From Phycisphaerae bacterium (lineage in GTDB: Bacteria; Planctomycetota; Phycisphaerae; UBA1845; JAFGLZ01): a stretch of DNA of 33,730 nt. The position numbers and the translations under genes are program-made. The notes beneath the pieces are model-generated. The model was not told the DNA's origin. It did not search any database and worked only from the letters and a program-made list of their open reading frames with translations. Numbering within the stretch: position 1 is the first letter of the stretch; every line of letters starts with the position of its first letter. Below are positions 1-6,322 of this stretch, piece by piece. The stretch is taken from positions 1-33,730 of the forward strand of contig JAFGLZ010000205.1 in NCBI GenBank assembly GCA_016927755.1, read 5' to 3'.

Positions 1-211
1 GGATGCCCACGGCGAACAACGTCGAGATCGCCAGCACCCGCCGCGTCGTCATCCGTCCCTGTTGATCGATGAACCCGACGATGAGCGGGATGCTCGCCAG
101 GTGGCACGGGCTCAGCAGGATGCTCAGAACCCCCCAAACGAAGGACGCCGCGACGGCGAGCGCGGGCGTGCCGTCCACCGCATGCGTCAGGTTGGTGAAG
201 AGCCAGTCCAT
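1..211 (-). CDS. CcdA-like cytochrome c biogenesis / thiol-disulfide membrane protein (N-terminal fragment)
   Basis: This is the first 70 or so codons of a gene that runs off the left edge. The translation opens MDWLFTNLTHAVDG and continues into a membrane segment with SILLSPCHLASIPLIVGFI, which matches the CcdA/DsbD transmembrane domain, where a Pro-Cys in the first helix carries electrons across the membrane. CcdA proteins reduce periplasmic thioredoxin-like partners. Here the partner is probably the anchored thioredoxin encoded just upstream, whose stop codon lies only 3 nt before this ATG, so the two are translationally coupled. It is the last visible gene of the arsR operon. The second CcdA cysteine lies outside the window. 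The family call is fairly firm; the exact role is inferred. Confidence 0.8.
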   Translation of the reverse strand, partial: MDWLFTNLTHAVDGTPALAVAASFVWGVLSILLSPCHLASIPLIVGFIDQQGRMTTRRVLAISTLFAVGI

Positions 212-214
212 GGA

Positions 215-748
215 CTACCTGCCGTCGGTCTTCGTGGTGGCCCCGCCGATCTCGACGCCCAGCTCCTTCCACTTGGCCAGGATGTCTTCCTTCGAGAAGA
301 ACCCTTCGTGGCGGAACCGCTCCTTGCCGTCGGCGTCGTAGAAGATCTGTGTGGGAATGACGCGGATGCCGTACTTCTCGCCGGCCTGCTTGTCCTTCCA
401 AACGTCGATGAAGAGGACCTCGAACTTGTCCCGGTGCGTCTTGCCGAGCTCTTCGAGGATCGGCGCCATCATCTTGCAGGGGACGCACTTGTCGGCCCCC
501 AGGTCCACCAGCCGGGGCAGCGGCCCCGCGTTGGCGGATGCCTGCGTGGCCGGTCCGGACGACGCGGCGGGCTGGGGCTGCCCCGCTGTCGGGGCAGCGG
601 TGACCGGACAGCACGAGTCTCCCGATCGTTTCTGCGCCTTCATGTAGACGACGCCGAAGACGGCGAATGCCAGGGCCGCCACGATCGCGACTTTCACGCC
701 GCTGCCGGTTCCGCCCCTCCGCTCAGGCGAATGAGATTCCTCGTTCAT
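215..748 (-). CDS. membrane-anchored thioredoxin-family protein
   Basis: The protein has 177 residues. A single N-terminal membrane anchor (VKVAIVAALAFAVFGVVYM) is followed by a Pro/Ala-rich linker and a thioredoxin fold with the active site CVPCKMMAP, a downstream cis-Pro segment (IRVIPTQIFYD) and the end motif RHEGFFSKEDIL. The start chosen is the ATG at 748, because GGAGAG lies about 8 nt upstream; an in-frame TTG at 808 has no such site. The fold should face the periplasm and pass electrons between the CcdA-like protein encoded next and a client. Its place behind an ArsR-controlled permease suggests it keeps that exporter, or its metal(loid) substrate, reduced. The thioredoxin assignment is clear; the client is not known. 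Confidence 0.88.
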   Translation of the reverse strand: MNEESHSPERRGGTGSGVKVAIVAALAFAVFGVVYMKAQKRSGDSCCPVTAAPTAGQPQPAASSGPATQASANAGPLPRLVDLGADKCVPCKMMAPILEELGKTHRDKFEVLFIDVWKDKQAGEKYGIRVIPTQIFYDADGKERFRHEGFFSKEDILAKWKELGVEIGGATTKTDGR

Positions 749-816
749 GGGTTTCTCTCCAATCGCCGCTGGCGGTCGTTGACGCGATATGCGGACGAAG
801 GATGCCAAGGGGCGCG

Positions 817-1053
817 TCAGGCAATCATGCCCTTGATCTCGTCCACGCTCGGCACCTTGCCGACGACCTTCACCTGCCCGTCGACGGCCAGCGCCGGCGT
901 CATCATCACGCCGAACTTCGTGATCTCGTTGATCTGCGTCACCTTCTCCAGCTCATACTCGATGCCCAGGTCCTTGGCGGCCGCCTCCGTATTCTCCGCC
1001 AGCTTGGCGCACTTGGCACAGCCCGTGCCGAGGATTTGCAGCTTCTTGGCCAC
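817..1053 (-). CDS. small thioredoxin-like redox-active disulfide protein
   Basis: This is a 78-residue protein with the pattern LGTGCAKCAKLAENT near the N-terminus and a GVMMTPALAVDG cis-Pro region. That is the MTH895/TM0996-type mini-thioredoxin family (redox-active disulfide protein 2). It has no signal or membrane segment and is therefore cytoplasmic. The start is GTG at 1053, supported by AAGGAGG 7 nt upstream. It sits between the permease and the anchored thioredoxin in the arsR operon. Such mini-thioredoxins recur beside SO_0444/ArsP permeases; a role as cysteine-pair carrier or reductant for the transported metal(loid) is a reasonable inference, not shown here. Confidence 0.88.
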   Translation of the reverse strand: MAKKLQILGTGCAKCAKLAENTEAAAKDLGIEYELEKVTQINEITKFGVMMTPALAVDGQVKVVGKVPSVDEIKGMIA

Positions 1054-1080
1054 GGTAGGCCTCCTTTCGTCAATCTGTCC

Positions 1081-2382
1081 TCACGGGCAGATCCATCCGA
1101 AGATCAGCCCCGACAGCGTTGCGACCACAACGACCAGCACGACGTACACCAGCGTCTTGCCCGTCCCCATCACGCTACGGATCACCAACAGGTTCGGCAG
1201 CGAGACCGCCGGTCCCGCCAGGAGCAGCGCCAAAGCGGGACCCTTGCCCATTCCGTTGCCGATCAGCCCCTGCAGGATCGGCACCTCCGTGAGCGTCGCG
1301 AAATACATGAAGGCCCCGGCCACCGCGGCGAAGAGATTCGCTCCTAGCGAGTTGCCGCCCACCGAACCGCCGATCCACGATGACGGGATCAGCCCTTCGT
1401 GCCCGGGCCGGCCGAGCAACGCGCCGGCGATCAGGACGCCGACCAAGAGCAAAGGCATGATCTGCTTGGCGAATCCCCACGAGGCGGCGAACCACTCCGA
1501 CGCCTCCCCCCCCGTCGTGCTCGTCACGGCGGACAGCCCGACGACCGCCACGGCGAACGGGATCATGGGTTCGTGGGACGCCATGACCCCGGCGATCAGC
1601 GTCGCCAGGGCGACCAAGACCACCTTCCACCACTTCAGCCCGAACCATGCGATCAGGATGATCCCGAACGCGGTGGCGAGGACCGCGGTCAGCACCCACT
1701 TGCCCGAATAGATCGCATGCCAGAGCCCGGAGGATTCGGACGGCCTGCCCCAGTTGGCCAGCACGAGAATGCCCACCATGGCGGCGAAGTAGACGGCGTT
1801 CTTCCAGAGGGGACGGGCCGCCTCAGTCTCGGGCATCACCGCCTGCGCGTCGGCCTTGGCGAGCTCCTCCTTCCGATAGATCAGATGCATCGCCAGCCCG
1901 ATGATCACGCTGAAGACCACCGCGCCCACGCCCCGCGCCACGCCGAGCTCCAGGCCCAGCACGCGCGCGGTCAAGATGACCGCGAGAATGTTGATCGCCG
2001 GTCCGCTGTAGAGAAACGTCGTCGCCGGACCCAGACCCGCGCCCATCCGGTAGATCCCCGCGAACAGCGGCAGGATCGTGCACGAGCAGACCGCCAGGAT
2101 CCCGCCGGATACGGACGCTACCCCGTACGCCAGGACCTTGTTGGCGCGGGGGCCCAGGTATTTCATGACAGAGGCCTGGCTCACAAAGACCGCGATCGCT
2201 CCGGCGATGAAGAACGCGGGCACCAGGCATAGCAGCACGTGTTCGCGCGCGTACCATTTGACTAGGTGCAGCGATTCGGCCATGGCCGTATCGAATCGGG
2301 GCGTTCCCACGGGTAGGTAGAAGCACCCCAGAAACACGGCCACGATCAGCAGCAGCGGTTTGTATTCCTTCTTCCAGTCCAT
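1081..2382 (-). CDS. SO_0444/ArsP-family permease (metal or metalloid efflux)
   Basis: A 433-residue polytopic membrane protein. It has a duplicated permease architecture with a cysteine-rich stretch, AVCSCTILPLFAGIYRMG, then the motif FLYSGPAINILAV, a charged cytoplasmic loop (RKEELAKADAQ), and a second half carrying TLTEVPILQGLIGNGMG and LLAGPAVSLPNLLVI. These are hallmarks of the DUF318/ArsP permease family, known from methylarsenite and heavy-metal efflux. The CSC motif in a membrane helix is a plausible thiol site for a soft metal(loid). The gene starts at an ATG with GGAG close upstream and follows arsR by about 50 nt, so its transcription is probably derepressed by the ArsR ligand. The substrate (As, Sb, Cu, Zn or other) cannot be read from the sequence. 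Confidence 0.85.
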   Translation of the reverse strand: MDWKKEYKPLLLIVAVFLGCFYLPVGTPRFDTAMAESLHLVKWYAREHVLLCLVPAFFIAGAIAVFVSQASVMKYLGPRANKVLAYGVASVSGGILAVCSCTILPLFAGIYRMGAGLGPATTFLYSGPAINILAVILTARVLGLELGVARGVGAVVFSVIIGLAMHLIYRKEELAKADAQAVMPETEAARPLWKNAVYFAAMVGILVLANWGRPSESSGLWHAIYSGKWVLTAVLATAFGIILIAWFGLKWWKVVLVALATLIAGVMASHEPMIPFAVAVVGLSAVTSTTGGEASEWFAASWGFAKQIMPLLLVGVLIAGALLGRPGHEGLIPSSWIGGSVGGNSLGANLFAAVAGAFMYFATLTEVPILQGLIGNGMGKGPALALLLAGPAVSLPNLLVIRSVMGTGKTLVYVVLVVVVATLSGLIFGWICP

Positions 2383-2431
2383 GGTCTCCGCCTGCCGGCG
2401 ATCCCGGACACCCCGCCGTCACAGCGGCGAT

Positions 2432-2752
2432 CTACCGCGCCAGCGCCAACTGCTCCTTCGCCGTCGTCTCGAGCACGGACTCGACGCAGCCGAAGAAGCT
2501 CATGATGCACGGCACGCGAAGCGTGTAATACACCTGAGCGCCCTGCTTGTCGTCTCGAATGATCCCGGCGTTTCTGAGCACGGACAGGTGCTTGGAGACC
2601 GTCGACATGTCCGCGCCGATCATCTCCGTGAGCTCACACACGCATCGCCGGCCTCGCGAAAGCTCATCCACGATGAACAGTCGCGTCGGGTGGCCCAAGG
2701 CCTTGATGATCCTGGCCCGGACCTCGAATCGTGCTTGCAGTCTCGTGTCCAT
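2432..2752 (-). CDS. ArsR-family metal-sensing transcriptional repressor
   Basis: A 106-residue winged-helix protein. RIIKALGHPTRLFIVDEL is the ArsR N-terminal helix signature, and the recognition helix reads GADMSTVSKHLSVLRNAGII, followed by the wing VYYTL. The CVC pair at the start of the alpha3 region (RGRRCVCELTEMI) matches the ELCVCDL-type As/Sb/Cd site of classical ArsR/SmtB sensors. Two more cysteines lie in the C-terminal helix (VPCIMSFFGCVESV) and may add ligands. It heads a five-gene operon with a permease, two thioredoxins and a CcdA-like gene. A dyad about 29 nt upstream of the ATG is the probable operator, implying autoregulation. Confidence 0.92.
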   Translation of the reverse strand: MDTRLQARFEVRARIIKALGHPTRLFIVDELSRGRRCVCELTEMIGADMSTVSKHLSVLRNAGIIRDDKQGAQVYYTLRVPCIMSFFGCVESVLETTAKEQLALAR

Positions 2753-2780
2753 CTCGCATGGCCCTCATGGTATTTGGCTA

Positions 2781-2798
2781 TTTGGCAATATAGCAAAA
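2781..2798. promoter_or_regulatory. probable ArsR operator (18-bp imperfect palindrome)
   Basis: TTTGGCAATATAGCAAAA matches its own reverse complement at 14 of 18 positions and lies just upstream of the arsR start at 2752. ArsR-family operators are commonly AT-rich dyads of this size. The left arm overlaps a direct repeat, ATTTGGC at 2772-2778 and again at 2780-2786. The dyad is far more AT-rich than the surrounding genes. Binding by this ArsR is inferred from position only. Confidence 0.5.
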
Positions 2799-2874
2799 TA
2801 ACCAAGTCGCGTCAAGTCGCACCGTGCGTTCGAGCCCGGAATTGCCGTATCCTTATGCTAAGGAATAGATTGAG

Positions 2875-3363
2875 TTAGACGTCCCGGGAGAACCGGTCAT
2901 CCGCTTCCTTCTGGGACGACGAGGCATGGTCCAGCCAGCCGCTCCGCCGGACCTCAAAGCAGTCGAAGCGGCGGGCGTACGGCTTGATGTCGAGCAGTGG
3001 CGTCCCGTCCAGGACGTCGATGTCCCCCACGCGCATCACGTTCTCGCGGACCTCCAGCAGCCGCACCGGCGACATGCCGATCGGGTTCGGCCGGCACGGC
3101 GCGCGCGTCGCGAACACGCCCCGCTCACAGTCGTCCAGGTACGGCACGACGCACAGACGAGGTCCGCTCGCGCGATGGAACGAGTAGACCAGCCAGATCC
3201 GGTCGAAGCCGTCCAAGTCCTTCAACCCGGTCTGATACTGGGGATAGATCTCCACGCGCCCCTCCGCCCCCTTGGCGAAAACGGGCTGAATCGGCATCCC
3301 CCGCGTCTCCTTGAAGGGCGTATGGATGATGCCAATCGGTTCCATGACGATCGACGCGGTCAT
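2875..3363 (-). CDS. TrmO/TsaA-family SAM-dependent methyltransferase
   Basis: A 162-residue protein of the UPF0066/TrmO family, which N6-methylates t6A37 in tRNA. Diagnostic stretches are IGIIHTPFKETRGMPIQP at the N-terminus, DLDGFDRIWLVYSFHRA, the signature TRAPCRPNPIGMSPVRLLE, and VLDGTPLLDIKPY. It is shorter than E. coli TrmO and close to the archaeal-type beta-barrel-only version. The ATG at 3363 is chosen because GGGAG lies 7 nt upstream; a longer frame to 3408 would run into the preceding BMC gene. It ends the aldolase-BMC-trmO unit with only 16 nt after the BMC stop. No functional link to the microcompartment is evident, so co-transcription may be incidental. Confidence 0.82.
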   Translation of the reverse strand: MTASIVMEPIGIIHTPFKETRGMPIQPVFAKGAEGRVEIYPQYQTGLKDLDGFDRIWLVYSFHRASGPRLCVVPYLDDCERGVFATRAPCRPNPIGMSPVRLLEVRENVMRVGDIDVLDGTPLLDIKPYARRFDCFEVRRSGWLDHASSSQKEADDRFSRDV

Positions 3364-3379
3364 CAGATCGCTCCCGACG

Positions 3380-4090
3380 CTACTTCGGCAAGAGTGTGAC
3401 CAGCTCACGGTGGGGTCGTGGAATCACGTGCGTGGCGATCAGCTTGCCGACGCGCTGCGCCGCCTCGCCCCCCGCCTCCACCGCCGCCTTCACCGCCGCG
3501 ACGTCCCCCTTGACCATGATCGTGACGTACGCCGCGCCGATCTTCTCCTTGCCCACCAGCGTCACGTCCGCCGCCTTCAACGCCGCGTCCGCCGCCTCGA
3601 TCACACCCGTCAACCCCTGCGTCTCGATCAGCCCCAGCGCGAATTCAGCCTCGTTCGCCATGTCACCTGCTCCGCTATGCCTCTTGTCGCCTATCTTGAT
3701 GTCGACTTGTCGACTTGTCGATTCGTCGACTTGTCGTACGTTCGGGTCCCCGTGCCGATCCTCCTCCGTCTCCCCAGGCAGCATGTGGTCGCCCCCCTGG
3801 ATCAGCGCGATGTACTGCTGCCTCGAATAGATCAGCTCCTCGGCCTGGTCGTGATATCGCGGGCGAATCGTATCGCCCAGATGGGCGTGCAACTGCTCGG
3901 CCACCCGCCTGCCCGCCGCGACCGCCGCCTCGACGTCGCCGACCGAGCCGACCACCTTCATGAGCATCCCGCCCAGGTGATTCAGCTCCATCCCCGTCAG
4001 CCGAACGTCGGATGCCTTGGCCATCGCATCGGCCACGACGAGAGAGGGACCCAGGCCCATCACCTCCACCACGCCAACGCACGCCCTCAT
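3380..4090 (-). CDS. two-domain bacterial microcompartment shell protein
   Basis: The 236-residue product has two BMC (Pfam00936-type) domains. Domain 1, about residues 1-90 (VGVVEVMGLGPSLVVADAM ... KVVGSVGDVEAAVAAG), is followed by an extension (SRQQYIALIQGGDHMLPGE) and a hydrophilic linker. Domain 2, residues 144-236, is a textbook hexameric BMC-H (LGLIETQGLTGVIEAADA ... ATHVIPRPH). Domain 2 has its own ATG at 3661 with GGAG 8 nt upstream and equals the usual 93-residue BMC-H length, so it could also be made as a separate protein. The linker is encoded over an 8-bp tandem repeat. The start overlaps the aldolase stop as ATGA, so expression is coupled. The shell assignment is secure; whether the native product is fused or two proteins is open. 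Confidence 0.88.
   Translation of the reverse strand: MRACVGVVEVMGLGPSLVVADAMAKASDVRLTGMELNHLGGMLMKVVGSVGDVEAAVAAGRRVAEQLHAHLGDTIRPRYHDQAEELIYSRQQYIALIQGGDHMLPGETEEDRHGDPNVRQVDESTSRQVDIKIGDKRHSGAGDMANEAEFALGLIETQGLTGVIEAADAALKAADVTLVGKEKIGAAYVTIMVKGDVAAVKAAVEAGGEAAQRVGKLIATHVIPRPHRELVTLLPK
3701..3736. repeat. 8-bp tandem repeat inside the BMC gene
   Basis: On the plus strand the units are GTCGACTT, GTCGACTT, GTCGATTC, GTCGACTT and a partial GTCG. The unit length is not a multiple of 3, so gain or loss of one copy shifts the reading frame between the two BMC domains. Both shifted frames meet TAG codons (minus strand, at 3691-3693 and 3675-3677) before the internal ATG of domain 2 at 3661. Confidence 0.85.
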
Positions 4091-5121
4091 ACCGCCCCCT
4101 GCTGACGCAGCCGGCTCAGGACGCTGCTGACGATCCGCTCGATCTCCACCCGGTCCACCTCAAGTCGGGCCGGTTGCCGGGTCGGACACCCGCCCGGCGG
4201 CTCCTCCACCAACCCGTGCTCGCTGATAAGACATTGAAGGTGCGTGCGAAGCGATTGCCGATCGCACCGCTGCGACGGTGACAGAGGCATCCGCCCGCGA
4301 CCCATCCGAAAGCCCCGGATCTCCAGACCCGCGCGACACCCCTCGGGGAAGTCCGTCCCGAAGATCAGGCTCTTGATGAGCTGCAGGACCTTGTACTGGA
4401 TCTCAACGGCCTCGGTGAGCTGGCCCTGCTTCGTCAGATGATACATCCGCATGATCACCTCGGGCACGATCCCGCTCGTGGCGATCGTCCCCCCGTCGCC
4501 CCCCATGACCAGCGAGGGCACGAGCATCTCCTCGCAGCCAAGCAGGAAGACGAAGTCCGGCCGGAGCGGCGAGATCTCGTTCATCAGATTCAGGAAGAAC
4601 GGCAGATCGCGGCTGGAGTCCTTGAGTCCGATGATCCGAGGGTGCTCGCTCAGCCGCTTGATGCAGTCGAGCGAGATCGGGTTGGCGAACTGCGGGATGT
4701 TGTACAGCGTGATATCCACCGGCGTGTTGCGGGCAATCTCATCGAAGTAGGCGTAAACGCTCTCGTCGCTGATCTTGTAGTAGAACGGCGAGACGATCGC
4801 AACGGCGTCCACCCCGAGCGAGGCGTAGTACTCGCACGCCTGGATGGTGGTCCGTACGTTGGCCTCGGCCGCGCCCGCCAGGATCTGGACCCGGCCGCCG
4901 GCCTGCTCCGACATGATCCGAACGATCTCCTTGCGCTCCTCGAAGCTGAACCGTGTGAACTCGCCCGTGCTCCCGTTCGGATAGAGCCCGCTGATCCCGT
5001 TGGCGATCAACCACTCGGTGTAGCGTCGGAGTTCGGGTTCGTTGATGCGATCGTTCTCGTCGAGCGGCACCATGTTCGGCGTGAAGATGCCGCTCAGCTT
5101 CTTCCTCGTGGGACCCGTCAT
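4087..5121 (-). CDS. DapA/NanA-family class I aldolase with C-terminal encapsulation-peptide-like tail
   Basis: A 344-residue protein. The (beta/alpha)8 body shows the pyruvate-binding motif GSTGEF, the catalytic tyrosine in LYNIPQF (Tyr140) and the Schiff-base lysine in IIGLKDSS (Lys167). It therefore should cleave or condense a 2-oxo acid, as in dihydrodipicolinate synthase or N-acetylneuraminate lyase. The body ends near residue 300. Then comes a Pro/Gly-rich linker (PPGGCPTRQPAR) and an amphipathic helix, VEIERIVSSVLSRLRQQ. That linker-plus-helix layout is typical of encapsulation peptides that load enzymes into microcompartments, and the next gene encodes shell domains. The start has GGAGGAG 9 nt upstream, and the stop overlaps the shell ATG. 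The exact substrate is unknown; ordinary lysine biosynthesis is unlikely given the tail. Confidence 0.85.
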   Translation of the reverse strand: MTGPTRKKLSGIFTPNMVPLDENDRINEPELRRYTEWLIANGISGLYPNGSTGEFTRFSFEERKEIVRIMSEQAGGRVQILAGAAEANVRTTIQACEYYASLGVDAVAIVSPFYYKISDESVYAYFDEIARNTPVDITLYNIPQFANPISLDCIKRLSEHPRIIGLKDSSRDLPFFLNLMNEISPLRPDFVFLLGCEEMLVPSLVMGGDGGTIATSGIVPEVIMRMYHLTKQGQLTEAVEIQYKVLQLIKSLIFGTDFPEGCRAGLEIRGFRMGRGRMPLSPSQRCDRQSLRTHLQCLISEHGLVEEPPGGCPTRQPARLEVDRVEIERIVSSVLSRLRQQGAV

Positions 5122-5770
5122 ACGTTCAAGCTCCTCCGGTGCGCGACGTCACCGACGCCTTCGCCCCGCTCGTCCAAGGTGGGCAGGGCATTGCCAGACT
5201 CAGATCCTAGCCGCTTATGTCGCAGGACATCAATGGCGCGAGAGATCAAATCCTCGCCGCCATGGATTGCAGCAAGGAATGCGGCGGCTTGACGCCGATT
5301 CGGATTGCCCGCCAAGCGGGCCTGGAATGGGCAAGCAGGCGGAAGCCGGCCTCGAACCCAGCCGCTCCCGTCCTTCCCTGCCCTCCGCCCCGTTTCGTTC
5401 TCCGTGTTTCGCGCGTCTCCGCTACGCTGACCCCCTTATCCGCAAGACCGGCGTGAGGACCCGTGGCGAAACTCGGCCCGAGGACGTCACGCCAGGAACA
5501 CCAAGGCCAACTAGGGTCAATGGCGATAGGACTTGGTGGCTACTGCCATGAGTACGACTACTGATACTACGGTAAGCATCCATGGCTCACCAGGCGGACG
5601 GGGCCGCACGCGGCATGAACCTCCAGGATTGCGGCATTTTGCGGCATTCCGAAGCACCAGCCGTTCTGGTCGGCCCGTGTCCCTGCCACGGCACCGGGAA
5701 CAGGTCATCTCAAAGTGTTCAAAGGCGTCCAACATCCGAATCGCCATTGACCTCAGCGTCCCATCTGAGT

Positions 5771-5840
5771 TGCGGCATCCCGCGGCATCCCGCGGTATTC
5801 TGGGACATTTCGGGACATTACGGGACATTCCCCGCTATTC
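5771..5840. repeat. seven tandem 10-bp repeats
   Basis: Seven consecutive decamers in exact register: TGCGGCATCC, CGCGGCATCC, CGCGGTATTC, TGGGACATTT, CGGGACATTA, CGGGACATTC, CCCGCTATTC. The first three resemble CGCGGCATCC and the next three CGGGACATTN, so it is two related sub-arrays. Two further copies of the same style (GCGGCATTTT, GCGGCATTCC) lie at 5631-5650. The period is close to one DNA helical turn. No dyad or spacer pattern of a CRISPR is present. Confidence 0.8.
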
Positions 5841-5874
5841 AAATACGTACCGCCATGAAGAACAATAGCTTATG

Positions 5875-6230
5875 TCACATGCGGGCCATCTGGCGTCGCG
5901 GCGGACCCAGAGGGCCCAGGATGCCGAGAGACTGTGGAGGGATGATGAAGGCGACACGCGCCGAGGTGGGACGGTCCAAGCCACATTCTCGGACCCGAGT
6001 GTTCAGCAAGTAGGTTTTCGTTTCCTCCAAAGACTGGATCAGTTGAGTATTAGTACGGGAGGCAATCTCCTGAAATAAGTAGGATTGCTTATCGTGGCCC
6101 GTCCAGAGTAGTAAAAAGGCACTAGGTACAACTTTGGAGGCCAAGCGAAGCCGATGCTCAGCCGAATACCCTTGCGTATGGCCGACATTTAGGGTTTGCC
6201 GTGGGTTGGGTCTGCGGCAGCCCGTTGGCG
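5875..6230 (-). other. AT-richer open stretch, possible decayed coding remnant
   Basis: On the minus strand a frame stays open across this stretch without an ATG, and reads for example TQGYSAEHRLRLASK and then SYLFQEIASRTNTQLIQSLEE. The composition is lower in GC than the neighbouring genes, and the third codon positions lack their strong G/C bias. There is no start with a ribosome binding site. It could be a remnant of a transferred gene, an untranslated RNA, or chance. I do not recognise a family. Confidence 0.2.
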
Positions 6231-6322
6231 GACGCTTCGATGAAATGCACGAGGGACTCGCCAGCCGCCCACCGTCTCGGGGCCATGGCCGGGTTCTTGT
6301 CGGTTACAGGAGAGTCAGAAAT

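Larger units (their letters stand above)
5122..6322. other. gene-poor intergenic region between divergent units
   Basis: About 1.2 kb with no convincing gene. It holds a 10-bp tandem repeat array at 5771-5840 with a related pair at 5631-5650. At roughly 5875-6230 there is a stretch that is visibly more AT-rich and open on the minus strand. The last part should contain the promoter of the chemotaxis receptor, but no clear -35/-10 pair was found. Short open frames here use poor starts and have no family resemblance. Confidence 0.6.

Noticed and set aside
62..1711. Long open frame on the plus strand antisense to the thioredoxins and permease
   Set aside because: It is a shadow of real minus-strand genes with clear family motifs; its own translation is low-complexity and has no ribosome binding site.
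3701..3736. CRISPR-like array
   Set aside because: Units are 8 bp and contiguous without spacers; it is a simple tandem repeat in a coding region.
5118..5315. Short minus-strand frame overlapping the aldolase start by 4 nt
   Set aside because: It begins with TTG, has no ribosome binding site or family resemblance, and the aldolase has its own strong GGAGGAG.
5517..5828. Minus-strand frame reading through the decamer repeats (repeated NVPKCP/CRN-like peptides)
   Set aside because: The apparent peptide repeats follow from the DNA repeat; start and composition are not those of a gene.
5771..5840. CRISPR or origin iterons
   Set aside because: No spacers, and no replication gene or DnaA boxes were found nearby.
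6230..6322. Possible c-di-GMP riboswitch before the chemotaxis receptor
   Set aside because: The conserved GEMM segments could not be matched in order.
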